A stretch of DNA of 9,276 bases from Saprospiraceae bacterium. Lineage in GTDB: Bacteria; Bacteroidota; Bacteroidia; Chitinophagales; Saprospiraceae. Below the pieces are notes generated by a model. The model was not told where the DNA came from, made no database searches, and saw only the letters and a list, made by a program, of their open reading frames with translations. Positions 1-6,044 of the stretch are shown in pieces. Both the position numbers and the translations under genes were made by a program. The stretch is taken from the NCBI GenBank assembly GCA_020630355.1, contig JAHDBO010000064.1, positions 1 through 9,276 of the forward strand. Direction: 5' to 3'. Within the stretch, counting starts at the first letter, position 1; each line of letters opens with the position of its first letter.

Positions 1-2389
1 GCGCAAGCATCTTCTGCACCTTGCGCAATAAGATTTTCAAGATTTGCTTGATTTCCTCCTTGGTCAAAGGCAAGAACATGATTTTCTCATCAATCCTATT
101 CAAAAATTCTGGCCGCAAATCCTCTTTCAATAGATTGAAAACCTCCTCTTGGGTGGTCTTCAAAATATCCTCTCGATGCTCTGGGCCAACTGCCTGTAAA
201 TCTTCAAAATTCTCCAAAATCACACTCGCCCCCATATTGGAAGTCATGATGATAATCGTATTTTTAAAGTTGACGACCCGCCCTTTATTATCTGTCAATC
301 GACCATCATCTAAGACTTGCAACAATATATTAAAAGTATCGGGATGTGCCTTCTCGATTTCATCTAAGAGGATGATAGAATAAGGCTTTCGCCGAACGGC
401 TTCTGTCAGTTGTCCACCTTCATCGTAACCCACATAACCAGGAGGCGCACCCACCAAGCGAGATACAGAATGTCGCTCTTGGTATTCGCTCATATCGATT
501 CGGGTGATTGCATTTTCATCATTAAAAAGGACTTCTGCCAAGGCTTTCGCCAATTCCGTTTTACCCACACCAGTCGGCCCTAAGAAAATGAAAGAGCCAA
601 TCGGTCGCTTGGTGTCTTGCAGACCTGCTCGACTTCGACGGACGGCATCAGACACGGCTCGCACTGCTTCCACTTGCCCTATCAATCGCTTCCCGATGAC
701 GGATTCCAACTGTAGCAATTTTTCCTTCTCGCTCTGCAGCATTCTAGCAACAGGAATCCCCGTCCAACGAGCCACTACATCTGCAATATCGTTAGCCGTT
801 ACTTCTTCGTTGGTGAAACGGCTTTCTTCAGAAAGTTCCTTGAGTTCCGCCTCCGAATCTTTCAATATTTGCTCTTCCGCTTTGATGTCCGCATAGCGGA
901 TTTTGGCCACCTTCTCAAAATCGCTTTCCCGTTCTGCCTTAGCTGCCTCTATTTCGAGTTCCTCGATATTTTTCTTGGCTTGCTGCATTTTTTCGACGAT
1001 GGCTTTCTCGGACTGCCATCGTGCCTTCATATCCGTCAACTCCTCTTTAAGCCCAGCGATTTGCTCATTCATCGCTTTGAGTTTTTTCTTGTCTTTCTCT
1101 CGCTTGATAGCTTCTCTTTCTATCTCTAGCTGACGTACTTTTCTGCTCAATTCATCCACATCCTCTGGGACAGAATCCAACTCCAACCTTAATTTGGCGG
1201 AAGCCTCATCAATCAAATCAATCGCCTTGTCTGGCAAAAAACGATCTGCAATATAACGATGCGACAACTCCGCCGCCGCAATTAACGCTTCGTCCAAGAT
1301 TTCCACTTTATGATAGACCTCATAACGCTCTTGCAATCCTCTCAAAATAGAGACTGTATCTTCCACACTCGGTTCGTCAATCATCACCACTTGAAAGCGG
1401 CGCACGAGTGCTTTATCTTTCTCAAAATACTTTTGATACTCGTCCAGAGTCGTCGCCCCAATGGTGCGGAGTTCTCCACGGGCCAAGGCAGGTTTCAAGA
1501 TATTGGCTGCATCCATAGCACCGCCACCGCCGCCAGTGCCAATCAAGGTATGGATTTCATCAATAAACAAAATCACTTGTCCGCTGGAATTGGAGACCTC
1601 TTTGATGACGCCTTTCAGTCGTTCTTCAAACTCGCCCTTATATTTGGCGCCAGCCACCAAGGAAGCCATATCGAGCGTGTAAATCTGCTTGTCTCGAAGG
1701 TTTTCTGGCACGTCTTGATTGACAATCCGCCAAGCGATACCCTCCACAATGGCAGTCTTACCGACGCCAGGCTCTCCTACAATAATCGGATTGTTTTTCT
1801 TCCGACGAGAAAGGATGTGCAAAATGCGGCGTATCTCCTCATCTCGACCTATAATCGGGTCTAGCTTGCCTGATTCTGCTTGCTCGGTGAGATTAATCGC
1901 ATATCGCTTTAGAGCGTTGTATTGATTTTCTGCGCTTTGGTCGGTAACGGTACGCCCTTTACGCAGTGCCTTTATCGCATCTTTGAGCGCATCCACACTC
2001 GCCCCTTGGTCTTTGAGTATTTTCGCTCCCTTGTCTTTTCCGTGCAGAATGCCTAGCAAAACCAATTCCAAGGAAATATACTCATCCTTAAATTCTTTCA
2101 GCATTTTCTTTGCCTGCGATAATGCTTTATTGGCATCGTTGGACAAGAACTGCTTAACCTCCCCTTGCACCCTTGGGTGTGCCTTGATAGCAGCATTTAA
2201 GCTTTTTTGAAGAAGGTCTATATCTACATTGATTTTCTTGAGTAGAAAACTCGTCACATTTTCATCAACAAGCAACATGCCTTTTAACAGGTGAAAAGTA
2301 TCCACGACTTGTTGTTCGTATTTCTTGGCAATTTTTTGAGCCTCTAAGATGGCTTCTTGCGACTTTACAGTAAAGTGGTCGTATGTCAT
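1..2389 (-). CDS. clpB: ATP-dependent disaggregase ClpB (3' end outside window)
   Basis: This is the cytosolic Hsp100 AAA+ disaggregase, which threads aggregated proteins through a hexameric ring and works with DnaK/DnaJ/GrpE. I translated 796 uninterrupted codons from the ATG at 2389. An N-terminal substrate domain spans about 1-145. In the first AAA+ domain are Walker A GEPGVGKT (205-212), pore loop with Tyr250 in [12 protein letters not shown], Walker B with Asp277-Glu278, and arginine fingers Arg330-Arg331. A charged coiled-coil middle domain (about 408-525) separates ClpB from ClpA/ClpC. The second AAA+ domain has Walker A GPTGVGKT with Lys610, pore Tyr652 in GYVGY, Walker B Asp676-Glu677, and an arginine finger at Arg765 in RPEFLNRID. 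Motif spacing matches E. coli ClpB to within one residue up to Glu677. About ten extra residues then precede Arg765, which I recall as common in Bacteroidota. Roughly 65-70 C-terminal residues are missing beyond the window edge. No CIRCE heat-shock operator is seen upstream. Confidence 0.97.
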   Translation of the reverse strand, partial: MTYDHFTVKSQEAILEAQKIAKKYEQQVVDTFHLLKGMLLVDENVTSFLLKKINVDIDLLQKSLNAAIKAHPRVQGEVKQFLSNDANKALSQAKKMLKEFKDEYISLELVLLGILHGKDKGAKILKDQGASVDALKDAIKALRKGRTVTDQSAENQYNALKRYAINLTEQAESGKLDPIIGRDEEIRRILHILSRRKKNNPIIVGEPGVGKTAIVEGIAWRIVNQDVPENLRDKQIYTLDMASLVAGAKYKGEFEERLKGVIKEVSNSSGQVILFIDEIHTLIGTGGGGGAMDAANILKPALARGELRTIGATTLDEYQKYFEKDKALVRRFQVVMIDEPSVEDTVSILRGLQERYEVYHKVEILDEALIAAAELSHRYIADRFLPDKAIDLIDEASAKLRLELDSVPEDVDELSRKVRQLEIEREAIKREKDKKKLKAMNEQIAGLKEELTDMKARWQSEKAIVEKMQQAKKNIEELEIEAAKAERESDFEKVAKIRYADIKAEEQILKDSEAELKELSEESRFTNEEVTANDIADVVARWTGIPVARMLQSEKEKLLQLESVIGKRLIGQVEAVRAVSDAVRRSRAGLQDTKRPIGSFIFLGPTGVGKTELAKALAEVLFNDENAITRIDMSEYQERHSVSRLVGAPPGYVGYDEGGQLTEAVRRKPYSIILLDEIEKAHPDTFNILLQVLDDGRLTDNKGRVVNFKNTIIIMTSNMGASVILENFEDLQAVGPEHREDILKTTQEEVFNLLKEDLRPEFLNRIDEKIMFLPLTKEEIKQILKILLRKVQKMLA

Positions 2390-2450
2390 TGATTAACTGA
2401 TTAATTTTTCTACAAAATAGAAATCTTGCTGTGGACATCCATATTTTTTT

Positions 2451-2558
2451 AGATGAAATGATAGGATGAATTGAGGAAAAGAAGAATTGAGTAACTGAGA
2501 AGCAAAAAAACCTTTCTGCTTGATCTATTCTTCAATTCCTTGATTCTTCATTTCTTCT
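2451..2558. repeat. Imperfect inverted repeat with purine-rich left arm
   Basis: The left arm (2451-2504) is almost all purines plus T, and the right arm (2518-2558) is its pyrimidine-rich counterpart. Aligning the left arm with the reverse complement of the right arm gives about 17 of 20 matches at the outer end (AGATGAAATGATAGGATGAA against AGAAGAAATGAAGAATCAA, one gap). A second block gives about 14 of 17 (GGAAAAGAAGAATTGAG against GGAATTGAAGAATAGA). The arms close at AAGCA/TGCTT around an A-rich loop. Within the left arm, GAATTGAG occurs twice (2468-2475 and 2484-2491). It could be a folded RNA or a small intergenic repeat element. The alignment was done by eye, so boundaries are approximate. 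Confidence 0.5.
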
Positions 2559-2584
2559 CATTACGGTTATTCTTTCGTTAAAAA

Positions 2585-2616
2585 TTGGATAACTCCATAA
2601 GCGAAATGTATCTTTG
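2585..2616 (+). promoter_or_regulatory. Bacteroidota-type promoter for ompH
   Basis: TTG at 2585-2587 and TATCTTTG at 2609-2616 are separated by 21 bases. This fits the Bacteroidota housekeeping consensus (TTG, 17-23 bases, TAnnTTTG). Transcription would start near 2623, leaving an untranslated leader of roughly 75 bases before the ATG at 2697. It is the best promoter match in the window. Confidence 0.75.
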
Positions 2617-2696
2617 TTGTGTTAAAACAATTGTGAATCAACACTCGAAGGGATAGAGCACCTTTATTTCTTCAAATAACAAATTTCATAAGATAC

Positions 2697-3200
2697 ATGA
2701 AAACGATAGTTAAAACATTGGCGTTGTTCCTTTTTTTGGCTTCTGCCAATATTATGATGGCTCAAAAGTTTGGACATATCAATTCCCAAGCTTTATTGGC
2801 TGAATTACCAGAAGTGAAATCTGCGAACGCTCAATTAGAAGCATTGCAAAAGCAACAGCAATCTAAATATGAGTCTATGGTAAAAGCGTTCCAAACAAAA
2901 GCACAAAAGTATGCTCAAGAAGCGCAAACAGGTACTATGACGCCAGTGAACCAACAAAAAAAGCAAGGTGAGCTTCAAAAAGAACAGCAGTCAATCCAAA
3001 AATTCCAAGTGACCTCTCAACAGGAATTAATCCAAAAGAGAGAATCTCTTTTTCAACCAATCGTCAACAGGGTGAACGAAAAAATCCGTGCCGTAGGTAA
3101 AGAAAATGGATACGACTTCATTTTTGATGTCACGCAAGGTGGTGTTCTTTTTGCAAAGGATTCCGATGATGTAACAGCCCTTGTAAAAGGTAAATTGTAA
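2697..3200 (+). CDS. ompH: OmpH/Skp-family periplasmic chaperone
   Basis: This 167-residue protein belongs to the OmpH/Skp family, trimeric periplasmic chaperones that hold unfolded outer-membrane proteins on their way to the BAM complex. Residues 1-22 form a signal peptide ending in MMA before QK. The mature start KFGHINSQALLAELPEV is the usual beta-strand entry of the family. Residues about 38-120 are rich in Gln, Lys and Glu with heptad-like spacing, as expected for the long tentacle helices. The C-terminal part ENGYDFIFDVTQGGVLFA returns to the small beta body. Length is normal. In Bacteroidota such genes often sit beside bamA or a second ompH copy. Here the gene stands alone with its own promoter and terminator. 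No Shine-Dalgarno sequence precedes the ATG. The exact client range cannot be told from sequence. Confidence 0.92.
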   Translation: MKTIVKTLALFLFLASANIMMAQKFGHINSQALLAELPEVKSANAQLEALQKQQQSKYESMVKAFQTKAQKYAQEAQTGTMTPVNQQKKQGELQKEQQSIQKFQVTSQQELIQKRESLFQPIVNRVNEKIRAVGKENGYDFIFDVTQGGVLFAKDSDDVTALVKGKL

Positions 3201-3244
3201 TATACAAGCTGTATAATTTATACTCTACCGAGATATAGATATAA

Positions 3245-3279
3245 ACAAGGGGAGGCTTGCTATCAAGCCTCCCCTTGTG
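3245..3279. terminator. Perfect 15-bp bidirectional terminator
   Basis: ACAAGGGGAGGCTTG (3245-3259), loop CTAT, then its exact complement (3264-3278). The stem is followed by GTTATTT on the plus strand and by TTTATAT on the minus strand. It sits between the convergent ends of ompH (3200) and the aminotransferase, whose stop codon begins just past the stem at 3280-3282. It can end transcription from both sides. The T-tracts are short, but the stem is very stable. Confidence 0.88.
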
Positions 3280-4482
3280 TTATTTAGCCCAATTCCGTTG
3301 TGCCTCCGTCATTGCTTCTAGTAAAATAGCACAACTATCTTGAATTTGTGCTTCTGTAATAATAAGCGGCGGCGCAATACGTAGACAATTGTCATTGAAT
3401 AAAAACCAATCTGTAATCAGACCTTTGTCCAAGCACTTTTTGATGACCTTTTGGACAATTTCAAAACTTCCCAAATCCACTGCCATAATAAAACCAGCAC
3501 TCCTTATTTGTAAAATCAAAGGATGTTGCAACAAATCTAGAAACAAAGCTTCCTTCTTTTTCACGGAAGTGATATAACCCTCTTTCAACAAGGTTTTCAA
3601 GTTGGCCAGAGCAGCTGCCGTACAGACAGGATGACCCCCAAAAGTCGTAATATGCCCTAGGAGTGGATCATGGGACAATACCGACATCAATGCTTTATCT
3701 GCCACAAATGCACCGATGGGCATCCCACCGCCCATTGCTTTGGCTAGGAGTAAAATATCAGGCACAACACCGTATTGCTCAAAAGCAAAGAGCGTCCCCG
3801 TTCTACCAAAGCCCACTTGTATCTCATCAAAAATCAACAAAGCGCCAACTTCGTCGCAGCGTTGTCTCAATTTTTTCAAATAATTATTTTGAGGTTTTCT
3901 AACGCCCCATTCTGCTTGGATGGTTTCGACAATGACCGCTGCCGTCTCGGTCGTGATTTTTTGCAAACACCATTCGCAGTTAAAATCTATGTGTTTGATA
4001 CCCGGCAATAGAGGTCGAAAAGCCTGTGTGAAAAAGGGGTCACTCATCAAGCTCGCTGCTCCTTGTGTGCTCCCGTGATAGGCTTTGTAACAAGAGATGA
4101 TTTCAGGCCTTCCCGTCGCACGCTTCACTAATTTCATCGCTCCTTCCGTCGCTTCGGCACCAGAATTGACAAAATAAGTACTATTCAAAGATTCAGGAAG
4201 TTGTGCGGCAAGCAGGGTCGCCAATTCTACCTGTGGTGCAAGGACAAATTCACCATACACCAAGGTGTGCATATAGCTCTGTGCCTGTTGGCCAACTGCT
4301 TCCACGATAGCAGGGTGACAATGCCCTAAGCTGCTGACGCTAATCCCTGCGATAAGGTCGATGTATTTTTTACCATCTTTATCAAAAAGATAAATACCTT
4401 CTCCTTTCTCTATTTCCAACATCAGTGGAAATTCACTGGTTTGTGCAAGGTGTTTCAAAAAGGATGCTCTAGGGGATGCCAT
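3280..4482 (-). CDS. Class-III PLP-dependent aminotransferase
   Basis: This 400-residue enzyme is a complete fold-type I, class-III aminotransferase, the family of acetylornithine, ornithine and lysine transaminases. The cofactor phosphate loop is NSGAEATEGAMKLVK (106-120). YKAYHGST (132-139) supplies the ring-stacking aromatic. FDEIQVGFGRTG (218-229) carries Asp219, expected to pair with the pyridine nitrogen. Lys248 in LLLAKAMGGGMP is the Schiff-base lysine, HITTFGGHP (277-285) is the neighbouring-subunit loop, and Arg368 in CLRIAPPL should bind the substrate alpha-carboxylate. The usual VEPxQGExG motif is altered to VETIQAEWG (185-193). Length suits the family. Databases often label such Bacteroidota proteins 'aspartate aminotransferase family', which is a superfamily name rather than a substrate. 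No arginine-biosynthesis genes are adjacent, so acetylornithine use is not supported. Omega-amine donors such as ornithine or lysine are possible but unproven. Confidence 0.9.
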   Translation of the reverse strand: MASPRASFLKHLAQTSEFPLMLEIEKGEGIYLFDKDGKKYIDLIAGISVSSLGHCHPAIVEAVGQQAQSYMHTLVYGEFVLAPQVELATLLAAQLPESLNSTYFVNSGAEATEGAMKLVKRATGRPEIISCYKAYHGSTQGAASLMSDPFFTQAFRPLLPGIKHIDFNCEWCLQKITTETAAVIVETIQAEWGVRKPQNNYLKKLRQRCDEVGALLIFDEIQVGFGRTGTLFAFEQYGVVPDILLLAKAMGGGMPIGAFVADKALMSVLSHDPLLGHITTFGGHPVCTAAALANLKTLLKEGYITSVKKKEALFLDLLQHPLILQIRSAGFIMAVDLGSFEIVQKVIKKCLDKGLITDWFLFNDNCLRIAPPLIITEAQIQDSCAILLEAMTEAQRNWAK

Positions 4483-4504
4483 AGTTTATCTTATCTAATT
4501 TTTA

Positions 4505-4538
4505 CAAAAATAAAAAAGGCTTGCAACCACCGTTGCAA
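4505..4538 (-). promoter_or_regulatory. Candidate promoter for the aminotransferase gene
   Basis: Read on the minus strand, TATTTTTG (complement of 4505-4512) matches TAnnTTTG. A TTG (complement of 4536-4538) lies 23 bases further upstream, at the long end of the accepted spacing. The start codon at 4482 follows after about 22 bases, so the leader would be very short. The whole element overlaps the terminator hairpin of the gene upstream. AT-richness makes chance matches possible. Confidence 0.45.
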
Positions 4539-4542
4539 GCCT
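4511..4542 (-). terminator. Rho-independent terminator of the secreted-protein gene
   Basis: A perfect 10-bp stem, AGGCTTGCAA (4517-4526) and TTGCAAGCCT (4533-4542), has a six-base loop. On the minus strand it is followed directly by TTTTTTA. It lies about 25 bases after the stop codon of the gene at 4567-5073, and only about 28 bases before the next start codon at 4482. Confidence 0.9.
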
Positions 4543-4566
4543 GAAATATATTTTTAAAAGCAGTGA

Positions 4567-5073
4567 TTAATTCTGCTTCAATCGTTTCGGTTGGGTAGGA
4601 AAAGCAGCACTACCATAATGCGTGTATCGCTTACTCGTCACTAGTGGAAAACGGTAATTATTGATAAAGCTAGAGAAAAATGCGGTCAGCTCTTCCGTAT
4701 CGATATTACGGGATTTGGGTTTCAAGTAATAGGCGATATGTTTGATAGAACCATCGGGCTCCCAGAAAACTTTTACCCATAGCTTAACCCCTTTGATGTC
4801 AAAATTAATTTGCTCCGCATAAGCTTCCATTTCTTGGAGCATGCTCACCCATTTATCGTAGGCGGCTTCCATATCAAAATCTGTAACGCTCAATAAATTG
4901 GAGCGATAAGAAACCGACATTTCCTCAAATTCTTGGCTGAACTCACCAATCAAGAAGACCTTTGGAAGTTGTGTCTTCTGACCTTGAGACGGAGCGGGCT
5001 GCGCCCAAAGCCCTGTGCTAAATAGCAAGACAGCTACAGCCATTAGACCTAAATATTTCGATAGCCTTGTCAT
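4567..5073 (-). CDS. Secreted protein of unknown function, TonB-C-like end
   Basis: I do not recognise this 168-residue protein with certainty. It starts with a clear signal peptide (charged MTRLSK, a hydrophobic core, and LWA before QP, cleavage near residue 24), so it should be periplasmic or secreted. A Pro/Gln-rich linker (25-37) follows, then a mixed alpha/beta body. Residues 95-144 read GVKLWVKVFWEPDGSIKHIA, then a helix-like stretch with NIDTEELTAFFSSF, ending NNYRFPL. This order (strand, DG turn, strand, short helix with a D/E-L core, then RFP) resembles the C-terminal domain of TonB-like proteins. There is no membrane anchor or long proline spacer, so a working TonB is unlikely. It has its own terminator. 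I found no matching TAnnTTTG promoter. The function is open; the coding call itself is well supported by the signal peptide and terminator. Confidence 0.8.
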   Translation of the reverse strand: MTRLSKYLGLMAVAVLLFSTGLWAQPAPSQGQKTQLPKVFLIGEFSQEFEEMSVSYRSNLLSVTDFDMEAAYDKWVSMLQEMEAYAEQINFDIKGVKLWVKVFWEPDGSIKHIAYYLKPKSRNIDTEELTAFFSSFINNYRFPLVTSKRYTHYGSAAFPTQPKRLKQN

Positions 5074-5263
5074 TTCTTCTGGTTTAGAATACGTACTTGT
5101 ACACGTTTAAACAATAAAAATAAGGATTCGTGTGGATATTCCCTAATGCACTATGGCAAAAAGAACCTTATATTACTGATATCCATGTCTTTTTCACCAA
5201 GAACAATACTTTTTATTAACGCATTGATTTATAAAAGGATTACAAACAAAACGTTAAATGGGT

Positions 5264-5716
5264 TTATTCTTTGTTTTTGGAATCCATCCAAATCGTCACC
5301 GGCCCATCATTTACGAGTGCCACTTTCATATCCGCACCGAATACTCCCGTTTTTATGGGGCGTTGGGCGACTGCCTCCAAACGCTGTACAAAAGCCTCAT
5401 AAAGTGGTACTGATATTTGTGGCTTAGCCGCTTTGATATAAGAAGGTCGATTCCCCTTCTTGGTACTCGCATGTAGCGTAAATTGGCTCACTACCAATAT
5501 ACCGCCGTCTATATCTGTTACGGATTTATTCATCACACCGTCGCTGTCATTAAAAATTCTTAGATTGGAGATTTTCTTGCACAGCCATTCGATATCACTT
5601 TGTTCGTCCTCGTTTTCAACCCCAAGCAATACTAGCAAACCCTGCCCGATAGCAGATTTCACTTTGCCATCTATCGTTACAGAAGCTTCTTTAGTCCTTT
5701 GTATTAATGCACGCAT
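5264..5716 (-). CDS. dtd: D-aminoacyl-tRNA deacylase Dtd
   Basis: Dtd hydrolyses D-amino acids (such as D-Tyr) and glycine mischarged on tRNA, protecting translation from wrong-handed residues. The enzyme is a cytosolic homodimer. The 150-residue length is standard. The N-terminus MRALIQRTKEASVTIDGK is typical. Both signature motifs are present: SQFTLHA (77-83), and NDGPVTIWMDS (136-146), which carries the Gly138-Pro139 chirality-checking dipeptide. KGNRPSY (87-93) is also conserved. The last residues KNKE are a charged tail. The gene reads away from the small plus-strand gene starting at 5780, leaving 63 bases between the two start codons. No Shine-Dalgarno sequence and no exact TAnnTTTG box precede it. 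It lies about 190 bases upstream of the secreted-protein gene on the same strand, too far to assume an operon. Confidence 0.96.
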   Translation of the reverse strand: MRALIQRTKEASVTIDGKVKSAIGQGLLVLLGVENEDEQSDIEWLCKKISNLRIFNDSDGVMNKSVTDIDGGILVVSQFTLHASTKKGNRPSYIKAAKPQISVPLYEAFVQRLEAVAQRPIKTGVFGADMKVALVNDGPVTIWMDSKNKE

Positions 5717-5779
5717 TATTCCAGTTTTCTTTTCAACAAATAACTGTTTTTTTTGTCTTTTTTGAAAATCAGATCAGCA

Positions 5780-5974
5780 ATGCGTCAAGGTATTTTCAAA
5801 TCTTTTTTAATTTTTAGTGGGAATGGTTACGTGCAAGAAATCAAGAGTCGCCAAGAGTTTTTCGCCTCTAGGAAAGAAATAGAAAAAGGTATCAAAGAGG
5901 GGGATGAGATTATTTTTGAAATCAAAGAAACCAAACAGGGTCTAGAAGCTTACAAGGTCAAAAAACGGCAATAA
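5780..5974 (+). CDS. Small cold-shock-domain-like protein (divergent)
   Basis: This 64-residue basic protein looks like a degenerate cold-shock (OB-fold) domain. GIFKSF (4-9) sits where CspA has GIVKWF. SGNGYV (13-18) sits at RNP1 (KGFGFI), EFFAS (26-30) at RNP2 (VFVHF), and KEGDEIIFEIKETKQGLEAYKV (39-60, quoted in parts: EGDEIIFEIKE then GLEAYKV) at the closing strands. Two RNA-stacking aromatics are lost (the Trp of KWF to Ser8, the first RNP1 Phe to Asn15), but Phe9, Tyr17 and Phe27/28 remain. Length equals a stand-alone Csp. I chose the ATG at 5780, because homology starts there. The frame also opens with TTG at 5753, which would add nine residues. A bidirectional hairpin follows the stop immediately. 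It may bind RNA or single-stranded DNA, but this is inference. The alignment was made by eye. Confidence 0.65.
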   Translation: MRQGIFKSFLIFSGNGYVQEIKSRQEFFASRKEIEKGIKEGDEIIFEIKETKQGLEAYKVKKRQ

Positions 5975-6009
5975 AAAACGCTGCACCAGCAAGCGTGATA
6001 CAGCGTTTT
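5975..6009. terminator. Bidirectional terminator between convergent genes
   Basis: AAAACGCTG (5975-5983) pairs exactly with CAGCGTTTT (6001-6009) around a 17-base loop. The ends give T-runs on either strand. It begins at the base after the stop codon of the small plus-strand gene and lies 36 bases beyond the stop codon of the aldehyde dehydrogenase. An alternative inner pairing, ACGCT (5978-5982) with AGCGT (5992-5996), is possible. Confidence 0.75.
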
Positions 6010-6044
6010 GATTCCTTCAAATAGAATAATGTCTAGTAATCTGA

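Larger units (their letters stand above)
2390..2696. other. clpB-ompH divergent intergenic region
   Basis: This 307-base spacer separates two outward-facing genes. I see no protein-coding reading frame of note. It holds an imperfect inverted repeat in the middle (2451-2558) and a Bacteroidota-type promoter for ompH (2585-2616). On the clpB side, no full match to TAnnTTTG was found on the minus strand. The nearest is TATTTTG (reverse complement of 2414-2420), one base short of the consensus. The clpB start is preceded by a tandem TGATTAAC/TGATTAAT repeat just outside the start codon, and by no Shine-Dalgarno sequence. Confidence 0.7.

Noticed and set aside
1310..1864. 184-codon plus-strand frame inside clpB
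   Set aside because: It lies entirely antisense to the conserved first AAA+ domain of clpB and shows no family motif of its own.
5093..5102. GTAC-TT-GTAC dyad upstream of the secreted-protein gene
   Set aside because: The half-sites are only four bases and self-palindromic, so the pattern is easily due to chance.
5146..5427. 93-codon plus-strand frame starting in the spacer downstream of dtd
   Set aside because: It runs antisense into dtd, which has clear family motifs. Its protein has no recognisable domain and its composition is that of a shadow frame.
5753..5779. TTG start nine codons upstream of the cold-shock-like gene
   Set aside because: The added residues MSFLKIRSA have no counterpart in cold-shock proteins, and the ATG at 5780 sits at the expected domain start.
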